This document shows, piece after piece, positions 48,301-55,760 of a stretch of DNA of 64,000 nt (its first letter is position 1; each line of letters starts with the position of its first letter). The notes beneath the pieces are model-generated. The model had not been told where the DNA came from, ran no database searches, and saw only the letters and a list, made by a program, of their open reading frames with translations. The DNA comes from Mycobacterium kansasii ATCC 12478. Its GTDB lineage: Bacteria > Actinomycetota > Actinomycetes > Mycobacteriales > Mycobacteriaceae. The stretch spans positions 2,418,001 through 2,482,000 of the forward strand of contig NC_022663.1 in the NCBI RefSeq assembly GCF_000157895.3. Reading direction: 5' to 3'. The position numbers and the translations under genes are program-made.

Positions 48301-51266
48301 GGGGAGTTTACGACAATCTGCATTCGGCATTTTTTGACGCAGGCATGCTGCCAGCAGCCCTAAGCGACAATTTCGCCGGTTGGAATAGCAGCTACACCGA
48401 AGCGCCCATCCCCCCGGATGAAATGCGGGACTGGCGATCAGCCACGGTGCGTCGGATAACCGGGTTGGACCCCAAGCGGGTGCTGGAGATCGGGGTGGGT
48501 TCCGGGCTGTTGCTGGGACAGCTGGCCCCACAGTGTCTCGAGTATTGGGGCACCGATATCTGCGAATCCACGATCAAGGCACTAGGCGTCGCGGCGGCTG
48601 GCCAACCGTGGGGTGATCGGGTGCGCTTGCACGCACAGCCCGCAGACTCGGCCAAGGGATTGCCGCACAGTCACTTTGACGTGGTGATCCTCAACTCGGT
48701 GATCCAGTACTTCCCGAGCGTGGCCTATCTACTCGATGTGCTCACCACGGCACTGCAACTGCTCACACCCGGCGGGGCATTGTTTATCGGTGACGTGCGC
48801 AACCTGAGCTTGCTGCAAGCATTTATCACCGGGGTGGTCTGCGCCGACACCACCAGCACCCACGCCAGCCCCGCGGCGCTGCGCGAACGAATACGCCACG
48901 AAATACTCGCCGAACAAGAACTGCTGCTAGCACCGGAATTCTTCGCCGCTGTGCCCCAACACCTCAGCGACATCGCCGCCGTGGACATCCAACTCAAACA
49001 CATGACAGCAGTCAACGAACTCAGCAACTACCGCTACGACGTCATACTGCGCAAAGCACCAACACCCATACACTGCCTAGCCGAGCTGCCCACCCAACCC
49101 TGGCAGCACTACCAAAGCCTCGACAAGCTGGCCCACTACCTCCACACCCAACAGCCAGACCAGCTACGCATCACCGGAATACCCCACGGCGGAATCTGGC
49201 CCGACATCACCATGGCCCACACCCTGACCCACACCCACGACCCCACCGCGCTGCACCAACGCCGCCCAACCATCCCCACCACCACAGTCCTACCCCACCA
49301 ATGCCACCAACTGGCCCAACACCTGGGATACACCACCACCCTGACCTACTCACCCACCCCCGGCCTGATCGACCTCATCTACACCCGCACCCCCCACCCC
49401 ACCCACACCGCGCTGACCAACGTCTACCTGCCCACCCACCCCCTCCACGACATCACCAACTACGCCAACAACCCCTCGGCCATCGAACTGATCACCCAAA
49501 TCCGCCGCCACGCAGCCACCCAACTCCCCCCACACATGATCCCCGCAGCGATCATGACCATCGACGCCCTACCACTAACCCTCAACGGCAAACTCGACCG
49601 ACAAGCCCTACCCACCCCCCAGTTCGTCAGCGACAAAACCTACCGAGCCCCCCGCGACCACCACGAACACACACTGGCCACCCTCTTCGGCGAAATCCTC
49701 GGACTAACCCGAATCGGCATCGACGACAACTTCTTTCACCTAGGCGGCCACTCCCTATCAGCCACCCGCCTAGCAGCACGCATCCGCGCCGAACTCGGCA
49801 TCGACATCTCAATCCGAACAATATTCACCACACCCACCGTCGCCGGCCTAACCACCACCATCAAAACCCCCAACCCCAAACCAGCCCAGCCACCACTGAC
49901 CACCCGACCCCGACCCCCCCAAATCCCCCTATCCTTCGCACAGCAGCAGATGTGGTGTGTCGACCAGCTGGAGGGTCCGTCCGCGCTCTACAACATTCCG
50001 TTAGCGCTGCGATTGAGCGGCGGTCTGGATGTCCAGGCGCTAAGCCATGCGCTGGATGACGTGGTCGGCCGCCATGAGCCCCTGCGCACCGTCTTTGTCA
50101 GCGTCGATGGCATACCGCAACAAGTCGTGCTGCCCCCCGCACGGGCAGATCTCGGCTGGCAAATAGTCGATGCCACCCAGTGGTCGACCGAGAAGCTCGA
50201 CCAAGCTCTCAGTCGACATGCCCGCGATCCCTTCGACTTGTCGATCCAGATTCCGTTGCGCGCCAGACTTTACCGCGTCGCTGACGACGAACACATCTTG
50301 GCGATTACCATCCATCACATCGCCGCTGACGGTTGGTCGATGGCCACATTTGCGGCCGATTTGGCTGTGGCTTATCGCAGTCGATGCGCCCGACGGGCGC
50401 CAGCATGGGCCTCGTTGCCGGTGCAATACATCGATTACGCGCTCTGGCAACATGAATACCTGGGTGACCTGGCCGATCCCACGAGCATCATCGCGAGTCA
50501 GCTACGGTACTGGGAGGAAACCCTCGCCGGAATGCCCGAGCGGCTGGAACTGCCTACCGACCGGCCCTACCCACCAGCCACGGTCGGCAACGGGGGCACA
50601 GTGGCCCTGCATTGGCCACCGTCGCTGCACCAGGACATAGCGCGCCTCGCCCACGAAAGCAGGGCTACCGCTTTTATGGTGGTCCACGCAGCCCTGGTTG
50701 CATTGCTGTCAAAGCTCAGCGCCAGCACGGACATTCCAGTCGCGATCAACGTCGCCGGTCGCACTCACCCGGCATTGGATGATCTGATCGGCGTGTTCGT
50801 CAACAGGTTGGTTTTGCGCGTCGAGGTAGCTGAGGACGCCACCTTCACCGATTTGCTCGGCGTGGTACGCGCGCGCAGCTTGCAGGCCTTCGACCACCAA
50901 GACATCCCCTTCCGGGTTCTCACCGAGCGGCTCAATCACCATGGATCACCGAGCACCGCGCTGGGGCAAGTAATGCTGGGCTGGCAAACCAACAGACCCG
51001 CCGAGTGGATGCTGGGCGATCTGGACGTCACCGCTGTCCACTTACAAACCAACGTCGCTCGAATGGACCTGGCACTGTTCCTCGAAGAGAACTTCACCGC
51101 CTCCGGTGCGCCCGCCGGAATCAGCGGAGTCGTGGAGTACCGCACCGACGTCTATGACGCCGCCACCATCGAGGCCTTAACCGCCCGGTTGAAAAATCTG
51201 CTATCGGCGGTAGTTGTTGCTCCGCAGCAGCGGGTATCTTCGATCGACCTTTGCCACGAAAGTTAG
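42321..51266 (+). CDS. Two-module NRPS, A-MT-T-C-A-MT-T-C, no thioesterase
   Basis: 2981 residues from ATG 42321, chosen because GCAGGTGA lies just upstream; TTG 42285 has no such site. Module 1: adenylation (A3 YTSGTTGTPKG at 42871; A8 RTGDVVRWG..GRADEQVKIRGYRIE near 43570-43670), an N-methyltransferase inserted between A8 and A10 (SAM motif VLEIGVGSG at 44034, FDVVILNSVIQYFPS), A10 NGKLDR at 45140, carrier LGGHSL (phosphopantetheine Ser at 45306), condensation HHIAADG at 45861. Module 2 repeats this: carrier Ser at 49752 and a terminal condensation domain with HHIAADGWS at 50310. There is no loading C domain, epimerase, TE or reductase. Predicted product: an N-methylated dipeptide unit, released or dimerised by the last C domain. 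Aligning to GrsA, I read the codes as DVWIIGAIYK and DVWIIGQMYK; substrates are not assigned. Confidence 0.93.
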   Translation: MRNAESFGLPQADVRDEQSCLSAWDNAAALTTTGLAGATVPGLFAEQVARSPSAPALTFLGTTLTYRELDQAADQLAWRLAGHGIGRGDVVALLLQRSAEAVIAVAAVLKTGAAYLPIDPALPDARITLMIDDAMPVAALTTTGLRPRLSGHQLPLIAVDDPTLRCSPSYPLDHPRPDDIAYIIYTSGTTGTPKGVAISHHNITQLLTAPTAFTPAAGQTLTHCHSYGFDVSVWEIWSALLHGARLLVVPETITGSPTELHRLLTTEHVNVVIQTPSAFSALLRAAEVPQHQPSPRLQLDAVIFGGEACPPALVDRCRTTGQLLINAYGPTETTIYTSMSASLRPGAGVVPIGSPVPGAALFVLDAGLRPVPVGVAGELYVAGAGVGYGYVRRGGLTASRFVACPFGAAAGTRMYRTGDVVRWGADGQLQFLGRADEQVKIRGYRIEPAEIEAVLTGHPRVAQAVVVAHTPALEPTADDAAEKQLLAYVVLDRETTLTRDEQRESQLIEQWRGVYDNLHSAFFDAGMLPAALSDNFAGWNSSYTEAPIPPDEMRDWRSATVRRITGLDPKRVLEIGVGSGLLLGQLAPQCLEYWGTDICESTIKALGVAAAGQPWGDRVRLHAQPADSAKGLPHSHFDVVILNSVIQYFPSVAYLLDVLTTALQLLTPGGALFIGDVRNLSLLQAFITGVVCADTTSTHASPAALRERIRHEILAEQELLLAPEFFAAVPQHLSDIAAVDIQLKHMTAVNELSNYRYDVILRKAPTPIHCLAELPTQPWQHYQSLDKLAHYLHTQQPAQLRITGIPHGGIWPDITMAHTLTHTHDPTALHQRRPTIPTTTVLPHQCHQLAQHLGYTTTLTYSPTPGLIDLIYTRTPHPTHTALTNVYLPTHPLHDITNYANNPSAIELITQIRRHAATQLPPHMIPAAIMTIDALPLTLNGKLDRQALPTPQFVSDKTYRAPRDHHEHTLATLFGEILGLTRIGIDDNFFHLGGHSLSATRLAARIRAELGIDISIRTIFTTPTVAGLTTTIKTPNPKPAQPPLTTRPRPPQIPLSFAQSRLWFIHKYEGPSATYNVPLALRMTGELDVEALIAAIGDLVTRHEALRTVFPETDGVPWQRIVPAEAVDSPVSVTEVADEQELAQAVAQAAQYRFDLTTQIPIRVDVLQLSATECVLVLVVHHIAADGASLVPLAHDLAAAYTTRCLGQPPHWSPLPVQYADYTLWQHEILGCEDDPNSQMARQVAYWRDELAGAPEHITLASDRPRPARQSFRGGMVPFTIGAKLRERLQQLAHDTGTTMSMMLQAGLAVLLRKLGAGDDVTIGGPIAGRTDQALTNLIGFFVNSWVLRVDTSGNPTFADVLQQVRAKALAAYENQDAPFERLVEVLNPRRSTAYHPLFQVAFALQNNPVPAVELPGIEIEFLTVSTGAAKFDLFINLVDLPPAAGKPQAMPASIEYAADLFNRDTIERFAGYYLRLLHTVTTDPYRRIEVIDVLDPAECVQMLTRSNTTAATGPAGLAGATVPGLFAEQVARSPSAPALTFLGTTLTYRELDQAADQLAWRLAGHGIGRGDVVALLLQRSAEAVIAVAAVLKTGAAYLPIDPALPDARITLMIDDAMPVAALTTTGLRPRLSGHQLPLIAVDDPTLRCSPSYPLDHPRPDDIAYIIYTSGTTGTPKGVAISHHNITQLLTAPTAFTPAAGQTLTHCHSYGFDVSVWEIWSALLHGARLLVVPETITGSPTELHRLLTTEHVNVVIQTPSAFSALLRAAEVPQHQPSPRLQLDAVIFGGEACPPALVDRCRTTGQLLINQYGPSETTMYVAHASLRPGAGVVPIGSPVPGAALFVLDAGLRPVPVGVAGELYVAGAGVGYGYVRRGGLTASRFVACPFGAAAGTRMYRTGDVVRWGADGQLQFLGRADEQVKIRGYRIEPAEIEAVLTGHPRVAQAVVVAHTPALEPTADDAAEKQLLAYVVLDRETTLTRDEQRESQLIEQWRGVYDNLHSAFFDAGMLPAALSDNFAGWNSSYTEAPIPPDEMRDWRSATVRRITGLDPKRVLEIGVGSGLLLGQLAPQCLEYWGTDICESTIKALGVAAAGQPWGDRVRLHAQPADSAKGLPHSHFDVVILNSVIQYFPSVAYLLDVLTTALQLLTPGGALFIGDVRNLSLLQAFITGVVCADTTSTHASPAALRERIRHEILAEQELLLAPEFFAAVPQHLSDIAAVDIQLKHMTAVNELSNYRYDVILRKAPTPIHCLAELPTQPWQHYQSLDKLAHYLHTQQPDQLRITGIPHGGIWPDITMAHTLTHTHDPTALHQRRPTIPTTTVLPHQCHQLAQHLGYTTTLTYSPTPGLIDLIYTRTPHPTHTALTNVYLPTHPLHDITNYANNPSAIELITQIRRHAATQLPPHMIPAAIMTIDALPLTLNGKLDRQALPTPQFVSDKTYRAPRDHHEHTLATLFGEILGLTRIGIDDNFFHLGGHSLSATRLAARIRAELGIDISIRTIFTTPTVAGLTTTIKTPNPKPAQPPLTTRPRPPQIPLSFAQQQMWCVDQLEGPSALYNIPLALRLSGGLDVQALSHALDDVVGRHEPLRTVFVSVDGIPQQVVLPPARADLGWQIVDATQWSTEKLDQALSRHARDPFDLSIQIPLRARLYRVADDEHILAITIHHIAADGWSMATFAADLAVAYRSRCARRAPAWASLPVQYIDYALWQHEYLGDLADPTSIIASQLRYWEETLAGMPERLELPTDRPYPPATVGNGGTVALHWPPSLHQDIARLAHESRATAFMVVHAALVALLSKLSASTDIPVAINVAGRTHPALDDLIGVFVNRLVLRVEVAEDATFTDLLGVVRARSLQAFDHQDIPFRVLTERLNHHGSPSTALGQVMLGWQTNRPAEWMLGDLDVTAVHLQTNVARMDLALFLEENFTASGAPAGISGVVEYRTDVYDAATIEALTARLKNLLSAVVVAPQQRVSSIDLCHES
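42418..45497 (+). repeat. NRPS direct repeat, copy 1 (A-MT-T)
   Basis: 3080 bases, nearly identical to 46867-49943. It starts in the N-terminal linker of A1 and ends inside the first condensation motif (after LSFAQ). Apart from a 46-base diverged patch at 43298-43343 I see only a handful of single-base differences, for example near 42486, 42593 and 44710. Confidence 0.95.
46867..49943 (+). repeat. NRPS direct repeat, copy 2 (A-MT-T)
   Basis: 3077 bases, second copy of the A-MT-T unit at an offset of 4449 bases before, and 4446 bases after, the diverged patch (47747-47789, 43 bases). The flanking condensation domains (45498-46866 and 49944 onward) are not repeats of each other. Confidence 0.95.
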
Positions 51267-51397
51267 CGGGTGCCTTTTTGCCGTCGGCTGGTTGCGTCCG
51301 CGGGCGAGCGGTGTCCGCACCGCTCAGCGAATTCTCAACTGATTCTTCGCAACCGCCTTGCCTGATTCAAAGGATTTCCGTACCAAGCCGCTTCAAC

Positions 51398-51889
51398 ATG
51401 GGCATCATGACATCGTCGCCGCTGGGTGAGCCACTGTCCACGAACTTGATCGAGCGCTATCTGTGCAGCCGCGGTAAGCGATACTTCCGCGGCCGGCATG
51501 ACGGTGAGTTCTTCTTCGTCGCAAACGCTTACCCGCGAAGATTGCACGTCCACCTGGAGATCTCGCTCGAGCATCCGTGCGTGTTCACCATCCGGGTCAC
51601 ACCCGCATACTTTTTCCCCGCCGCGGACCAGGCCCGGCTGGCACAATTCGCAGACCTGTGGAACACCCGGAATCACGCAGTGACCGCAATCGTGCACGGG
51701 TCTTCCGATCCGCAGCGCGTCGGCGTCACCGCCTGCAATTCCCAATGGATTCCGAGTCTCGTCCGGTTCAACGAGTTCGCCGATACCGTCGACCGCGCCT
51801 TGGACGCCGCGGTGGATCTGTTCGGCGAGTTGACGCCGGTTGCCGGGTTGCCGCAACCCACAGAGCCGTTGCTGCTCGATGCCGGGTGA
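51398..51889 (+). CDS. YbjN-domain protein
   Basis: 163 residues from ATG 51398; ATG 51407 is equally possible, and the frame also opens at 51251 inside the NRPS end, where the residues look non-coding. The pattern (LIERYLCSRGKRYFRGRHDGEFFFVAN, then HVHLEIS, TPAYFFPAADQARLAQFADLWNTRN, RFNEFADTVDRALDAAVDLFGEL) fits the actinobacterial YbjN/type III chaperone-like fold. Function in mycobacteria is unknown. It follows the NRPS by about 130 bases on the same strand and could be co-transcribed, but nothing in the family suggests a biosynthetic role. Confidence 0.7.
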   Translation: MGIMTSSPLGEPLSTNLIERYLCSRGKRYFRGRHDGEFFFVANAYPRRLHVHLEISLEHPCVFTIRVTPAYFFPAADQARLAQFADLWNTRNHAVTAIVHGSSDPQRVGVTACNSQWIPSLVRFNEFADTVDRALDAAVDLFGELTPVAGLPQPTEPLLLDAG

Positions 51890-51949
51890 GGCTCGTGGAT
51901 CGCTGGAACTTGGTAATTATCACAATGATTCGTCTATTTTCGGTTAGCT

Positions 51950-52509
51950 CGCGCACATAGCTCTGTTATCCACACGGTGCGGCGCCTGCCTCGGGCGGGC
52001 CAATCTGGCGCCAGTTTCCACACGAGCGGGCGATGGGGAACCTGGCCAGCCCGGCCTGGCCGAGCCGGACCACCGCGACCGGATCTGCTTAAAGGGCCAA
52101 AAATTCCAGCGCTGCGTCGCCGTAGTTCGAGCCCAGTACCGCATACCAGGCCGGTCCCAGCAGCTCGATCAGCGCGTCGGGGCGGGCATAGACCGGCATA
52201 GACCGCGGTGCGGCGCTTGACCATGGTGGAACGCTGCTTGGTCGGCCGCCGCAACGGATCAGCCGGGCCTTGGCCGGTATAGGGGCGCTATCCTTCCGGG
52301 TGCAGCAGCGCCACCCGGGCTAACAGCTCCGAGTCGATCCGGTCGTTCTTGGCGTGCTTGCAGTAGTACTTGCGCAAGTCAGCCGACTGCGTGGTCGGCG
52401 CCATCACCACTTTCGCACCACGACGGCGAAACCGCTCGGCAATCACGATCCAGGCGTTTCCGGTGGGTTCAAGAACCACCGTCACCTCAGCCCGATCCTC
52501 GGCACGCAC
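51950..52509 (-). pseudogene. Decayed IS110-family transposase
   Basis: Minus-strand remains of an IS110 transposase. The N-terminal catalytic part is readable at 52288-52509: VTVVLEPTGNAWIVIAERF, GAKVVMAPTTQSADLRKYY, HAKNDRIDSELLARVALLHPEG, then a stop. Homology resumes with RPTKQRSTMVKRRTAVYA (near 52240), shifts frame, and continues LIELLGPAWYAVLGSNYGDAALEFLA in another frame to about 52050. The frame change coincides with a 10-base tandem duplication, GGCATAGACC twice at 52185-52204. The first catalytic Asp region and the C-terminal serine domain are missing. Non-functional. Confidence 0.82.
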
Positions 52510-53102
52510 TCTCTTCGCACTCGCTTCAGCTCGTCCGGGCGGGTCATGAACTTACGGCTCCGCCGCTGTGCCCGTATCACCACCGCAGCCACCACCGCGG
52601 CGTCATCACCATCACCGGACCCGCCGACGCTTTGACCGTCACCGACACCGACGGCCGAGTACTGCGCCCCAGGATCGCTGGCGCGCCCACCCACCCAACC
52701 CCCACCCGCCGTCGCGCCTTGCCCAGGACCCACCGGCGAACGCGCCCACTGGTGGTGGTACCAAACCCTTCCAACCCCAACCACCAGCAACACCCAACAG
52801 GCTGATCAGTAGCACCGTATCAAGTCTGAAACAGGTTGGGGCATAAAGACTTTCCTCGCCAATCAAGCCCGCACCGCCGCCGACCCGATACCCGGGCCCC
52901 CATCAAGATCCCAGCTGACGTGCCCACTAACTTGAGCTGAGCCAGTTCTGCCGGAATGCTGTCCGACTGGCCAGGCACTTCCCATTAGTCGGGAATACCG
53001 CGGTGCGTGCTCGGTTTCGGCCCGCATGTGTCGTGTGACCGGATCACTATGCACGACAACAGGTTCGGGTGTCATGTGCGCGCCGACATCTCAGCGTCGG
53101 CG
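52510..53102. other. Intergenic between dead IS110 and purQ, 593 bases
   Basis: Left part (52560-52800) is C/A-rich on the plus strand and gives long but low-complexity Pro/His/Arg frames. No gene recognised. It marks the right edge of the accessory block. Confidence 0.4.
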
Positions 53103-53777
53103 TCAGGCCACCAGCACCGCGTCCAAAACCGAATAGAACAGGCCTAGACCGTCGTCGGACGGACCGGTCAACGCCTCGATCGCGTGTTCAGGGTGGGGCA
53201 TCAACCCGACCACCCGACCGTTGGCCGAGCTGATGCCGGCAATGTCGCGCAGCGAGCCGTTGACGTTGTCGTGGTACCGAAACACCACTCGCCCTTCACC
53301 TTCCAATTCTTCTAGCACTGCCTCGGGTGCCACATAGCGGCCCTCACCGGACTTCAGCGGCACCAGCACGTCGGCGTCCGGTTCGAAACGCGATGTCCAG
53401 GCCGTCGACGTCGACGCTACCTGCAGCCACACGTCGCGGCAGACGAAGTGCAACCCCACATTGCGGGTGAGGGCGCCGGGCAGCAACCCCGCCTCACAGA
53501 GCACCTGAAATCCGTTGCAAATACCCAAAACCGGCATACCACCCGCGGCGGCGACCACCACTTCGCCCATCACCGGTGCGAAACTGGCGATCGCACCCGC
53601 GCGCAGATAATCGCCGTAGGAAAAGCCACCGGGAACCACGACCGCGTCGACTTTCTTGAGGTCGGCGTCCGCGTGCCAGAGGCTCACCGCCTCGGCGCCC
53701 ACCTGCCGTACCGCGCGCGCGGCGTCCACGTCGTCGAGCGTGCCCGGAAACGTGATGACACCGATCCGAGCTGTCAC
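53103..53777 (-). CDS. purQ: FGAM synthase glutaminase subunit PurQ
   Basis: 224 residues from GTG 53777, the same length as M. tuberculosis PurQ; the GTGA overlap with the purS stop supports this start over ATG 53801. Class I glutamine amidotransferase: nucleophile Cys in VLGICNGFQVLCEAG, His and Glu in LMPHPEHAIE, and PGGFSYGDYLRAGAIA. It supplies ammonia from glutamine to PurL for FGAM formation. It is co-translated with purS. It stands at the edge of the backbone, with the IS110 remnant downstream. Confidence 0.97.
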   Translation of the reverse strand: MTARIGVITFPGTLDDVDAARAVRQVGAEAVSLWHADADLKKVDAVVVPGGFSYGDYLRAGAIASFAPVMGEVVVAAAGGMPVLGICNGFQVLCEAGLLPGALTRNVGLHFVCRDVWLQVASTSTAWTSRFEPDADVLVPLKSGEGRYVAPEAVLEELEGEGRVVFRYHDNVNGSLRDIAGISSANGRVVGLMPHPEHAIEALTGPSDDGLGLFYSVLDAVLVA

Positions 53778-54013
53778 TGCGGGTCCCGGCTGATCGTCCA
53801 ATCCTCGATGACCGGGTTCGCCAGCAGCGATTCGGCGATCTCGGCCAGCGTGGAGTCGTCGACGGAATCATCGACCTCGAGCTCAAACCTCTTGCCCTGC
53901 CGCACATCCGAGATTCCGGCATGACCGAGCCGGCCCAACGCGCCAACGATTGCCTGACCCTGCGGATCGAGAATCTCCGCCTTGGGCATGACATGCACGA
54001 CCACCCGCGCCAC
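53774..54013 (-). CDS. purS: FGAM synthase subunit PurS
   Basis: 79 residues, the usual length. ARVVVHVMPKAEILDPQGQAIVGALGRLGH and the FELEVDD / LLANPVIEDW segments are typical. PurS joins PurL and PurQ and helps channel ammonia. Its stop overlaps the purQ GTG by 4 bases. The pterin-synthase-like gene upstream ends 81 bases away on the same strand, so read-through from that gene into the purine genes is possible. Confidence 0.97.
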   Translation of the reverse strand: MARVVVHVMPKAEILDPQGQAIVGALGRLGHAGISDVRQGKRFELEVDDSVDDSTLAEIAESLLANPVIEDWTISRDPQ

Positions 54014-54094
54014 CGGCGCTCCTCCTCAGATCCGATTGCTCGGGGCCAACTCTACCGGCGGCAGCTGCCGCGCCGCGTCCCAGGCGTGCTGAGG

Positions 54095-54586
54095 CTACTC
54101 CCCGCAGTACGTGGCCTCGACCGTCTGCTCGCCGAGAACCTTCATTTCTTTGATTCGGAGCTGGTCGGCCAACCCCTTTTCCTGAATGACCGATTGCAGG
54201 CGATCGTAGAAGTGCCGTACCAGCCCCTCGAAGGTGGGCGAAAAGTCCACCGTGCACAATTTCAGCCCGCCCTTGCGGGCCACCGCGGCGATGTCCTCGT
54301 ACAGCGGATCCTTCCTGTCCACCACGAACGCGTGGTCGACCTCGTCGAGGATCGGCCGGAATGCATTCTCGAGTAGGTCGGTGTCCAAGAGGAAGTATTG
54401 TTCGTCAAGACTGTCTCCGGTGAGGGTCACCGAGACAAAGATCGTATGTCCGTGCAGGTTGGCACATTTGTTGGCCACCAATTCGGGAGTGTAAAGTTCA
54501 CTACCGCCTCGGCTGGTGCGCATGTCGTGGGTCCAGGTGCGGTGACCCATTTCCAGACGGATGGTTTGTTTGATCGTATACGGCAT
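54095..54586 (-). CDS. 6-pyruvoyl-tetrahydropterin synthase/QueD-like, intact triad
   Basis: 163 residues; CAGGGAG lies 8 bases before the ATG. T-fold PTPS/QueD family: zinc ligands H15 (MGHRTW), H45 and H47 (KCANLHGH), catalytic Cys C41 four residues before HGH, and the D84-H85 pair in DEVDHAF completing the Cys-Asp-His triad. A conserved Glu follows in RIKEMKV. Family enzymes convert dihydroneopterin triphosphate to pyruvoyl- or carboxy-tetrahydropterin. It has an insertion (residues 20-36) compared with E. coli QueD. It is closely similar to the paralogue at 55761-56258. No other queuosine genes are in the window. Confidence 0.88.
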   Translation of the reverse strand: MPYTIKQTIRLEMGHRTWTHDMRTSRGGSELYTPELVANKCANLHGHTIFVSVTLTGDSLDEQYFLLDTDLLENAFRPILDEVDHAFVVDRKDPLYEDIAAVARKGGLKLCTVDFSPTFEGLVRHFYDRLQSVIQEKGLADQLRIKEMKVLGEQTVEATYCGE

Positions 54587-54623
54587 GACCTACTCCCTGG
54601 GTGTGATCGACGCACGACTTTGG

Positions 54624-55064
54624 CTAATTGAGTCCGTAGCTGGCTTTGAGTGTCGACGCGCATTGGAGTTCCACCCGCCTCAAGACGCAGCCGGAAAGCC
54701 TGAGCTGGCTGTTCACCCTTTCATAGATGTGCTCGACGAGCCCCTCGATGGTGGGGTTGAAATCGACCGTATACACCTTGTCCGCAACGTCCGCCAGCTC
54801 ACAGACCTTGAGGAAGTCGTCGTATATCGGGTCTTGGTCCCAGATAATGAAGGAATGGTCCAGATCGCTTATTATCGGCTCGACTATGACGGCCAGCTCA
54901 TTGGTGTCGAAAACGGTCTTCATATCATCCAGCTGGTCCCCATATTCAAGGATCAGTCTTAGCTGCCAGGTATGGCCGTGGATGGTTTCTTCTTTTTTGT
55001 AGTTGAAGCCCAGAGAACGATGGCCCGCATCGAACCTAAAAGTCTTCTCGATCGTATGGCTCAT
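54624..55064 (-). CDS. PTPS-like paralogue with Glu in place of catalytic Cys
   Basis: 146 residues with GGAGGTG 8 bases before the ATG. Zinc ligands H15, H29 and H31 are kept (AGHRSL, TIHGHTW). The residue four before HGH is E25 (KKEETIHGH), not Cys; D69-H70 (LDHSF) are present. Glu at this site is the hallmark of PTPS-III enzymes, known from Plasmodium and some bacteria, which make 6-hydroxymethyl-dihydropterin for folate in place of FolB. Whether this protein does so is inferred. It is only distantly similar to its two neighbours. The next gene on the strand starts 37 bases downstream, so the two are probably co-transcribed. Confidence 0.85.
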   Translation of the reverse strand: MSHTIEKTFRFDAGHRSLGFNYKKEETIHGHTWQLRLILEYGDQLDDMKTVFDTNELAVIVEPIISDLDHSFIIWDQDPIYDDFLKVCELADVADKVYTVDFNPTIEGLVEHIYERVNSQLRLSGCVLRRVELQCASTLKASYGLN

Positions 55065-55309
55065 GGTTCGACACCTCCGGGGGCAAGCACGACGTAGCTA
55101 GGATTGTCGATCTGTGAAACGACCTCCCGTCAGTGTCACGGAGTGAATATTAGATCCACTTCCAGGCAAGGCCAAGACCTTGGGTCAAATCCACCGACGT
55201 GGCGTAGCAGGCCATCGTGTGATTCTTCGACTTCGTGGTTTAGCCTGAATCCACCGTTGGACCCGCTGGGCGCGCTTCCCCCGGCACGGCAGCCGCCCGA
55301 CAATTCGGT

Positions 55310-55562
55310 TTCCGCAACTTCGGCCTGGCCAACGACGGTCGGGGCAACATCGGCAACGCCGACATCGGTGACCTCAACTTCGGGTTGGGCAACGTCGGCA
55401 GCGGCAACGTCGGCGGCGGCAACCGCGGCAGCGCCAACTACGGCAGCGGCAGCCTCGGTAGCGGAAACATCGGGTTCGGAAACGTGGGGCCGGGGTTGAC
55501 AGCCGCATCGAACAACATCGGCTTCGGCAATGCCGGCAGCAACAACAGCGGTATCGGCCCCT
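55310..55562 (+). pseudogene. PPE-MPTR repeat remnant
   Basis: On the plus strand the frame reads FRNFGLANDGRGNIG, then LGNVGSGNVGGGNRG, GSGNIGFGNVG and NNIGFGNAGSNNSG: NxGxGN pentapeptides of an MPTR-type PPE protein. No PPE domain, start codon or continuing repeat is present. It lies antisense between two pterin-synthase paralogues, suggesting an insertion or recombination event that separated them. The rest of the 55065-55760 gap holds no gene. Confidence 0.65.
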
Positions 55563-55760
55563 GGTGCTGCCGCACACCGCGGCGACACCGGGGGATACCC
55601 GGCCGATGGCTGCGCGTCGGATTTCTGCCGCCAAACTGGTTTCGCGTTCTTGGTGAAACCTCTTGTCCGACGGGGATTCTCGCGCCAGCGACGATCGCCG
55701 CGGGCGGCCCGCGCCGAGCCGCGTTTGCCTGCGCGCCGCCGCCACGCCGGGTGCGCCGGC

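Noticed and set aside
42418..49943. Repeat as assembly artefact
   Set aside because: The diverged patch, the one-codon length difference and the unrelated flanking C domains argue for two real copies, though long reads would settle it.
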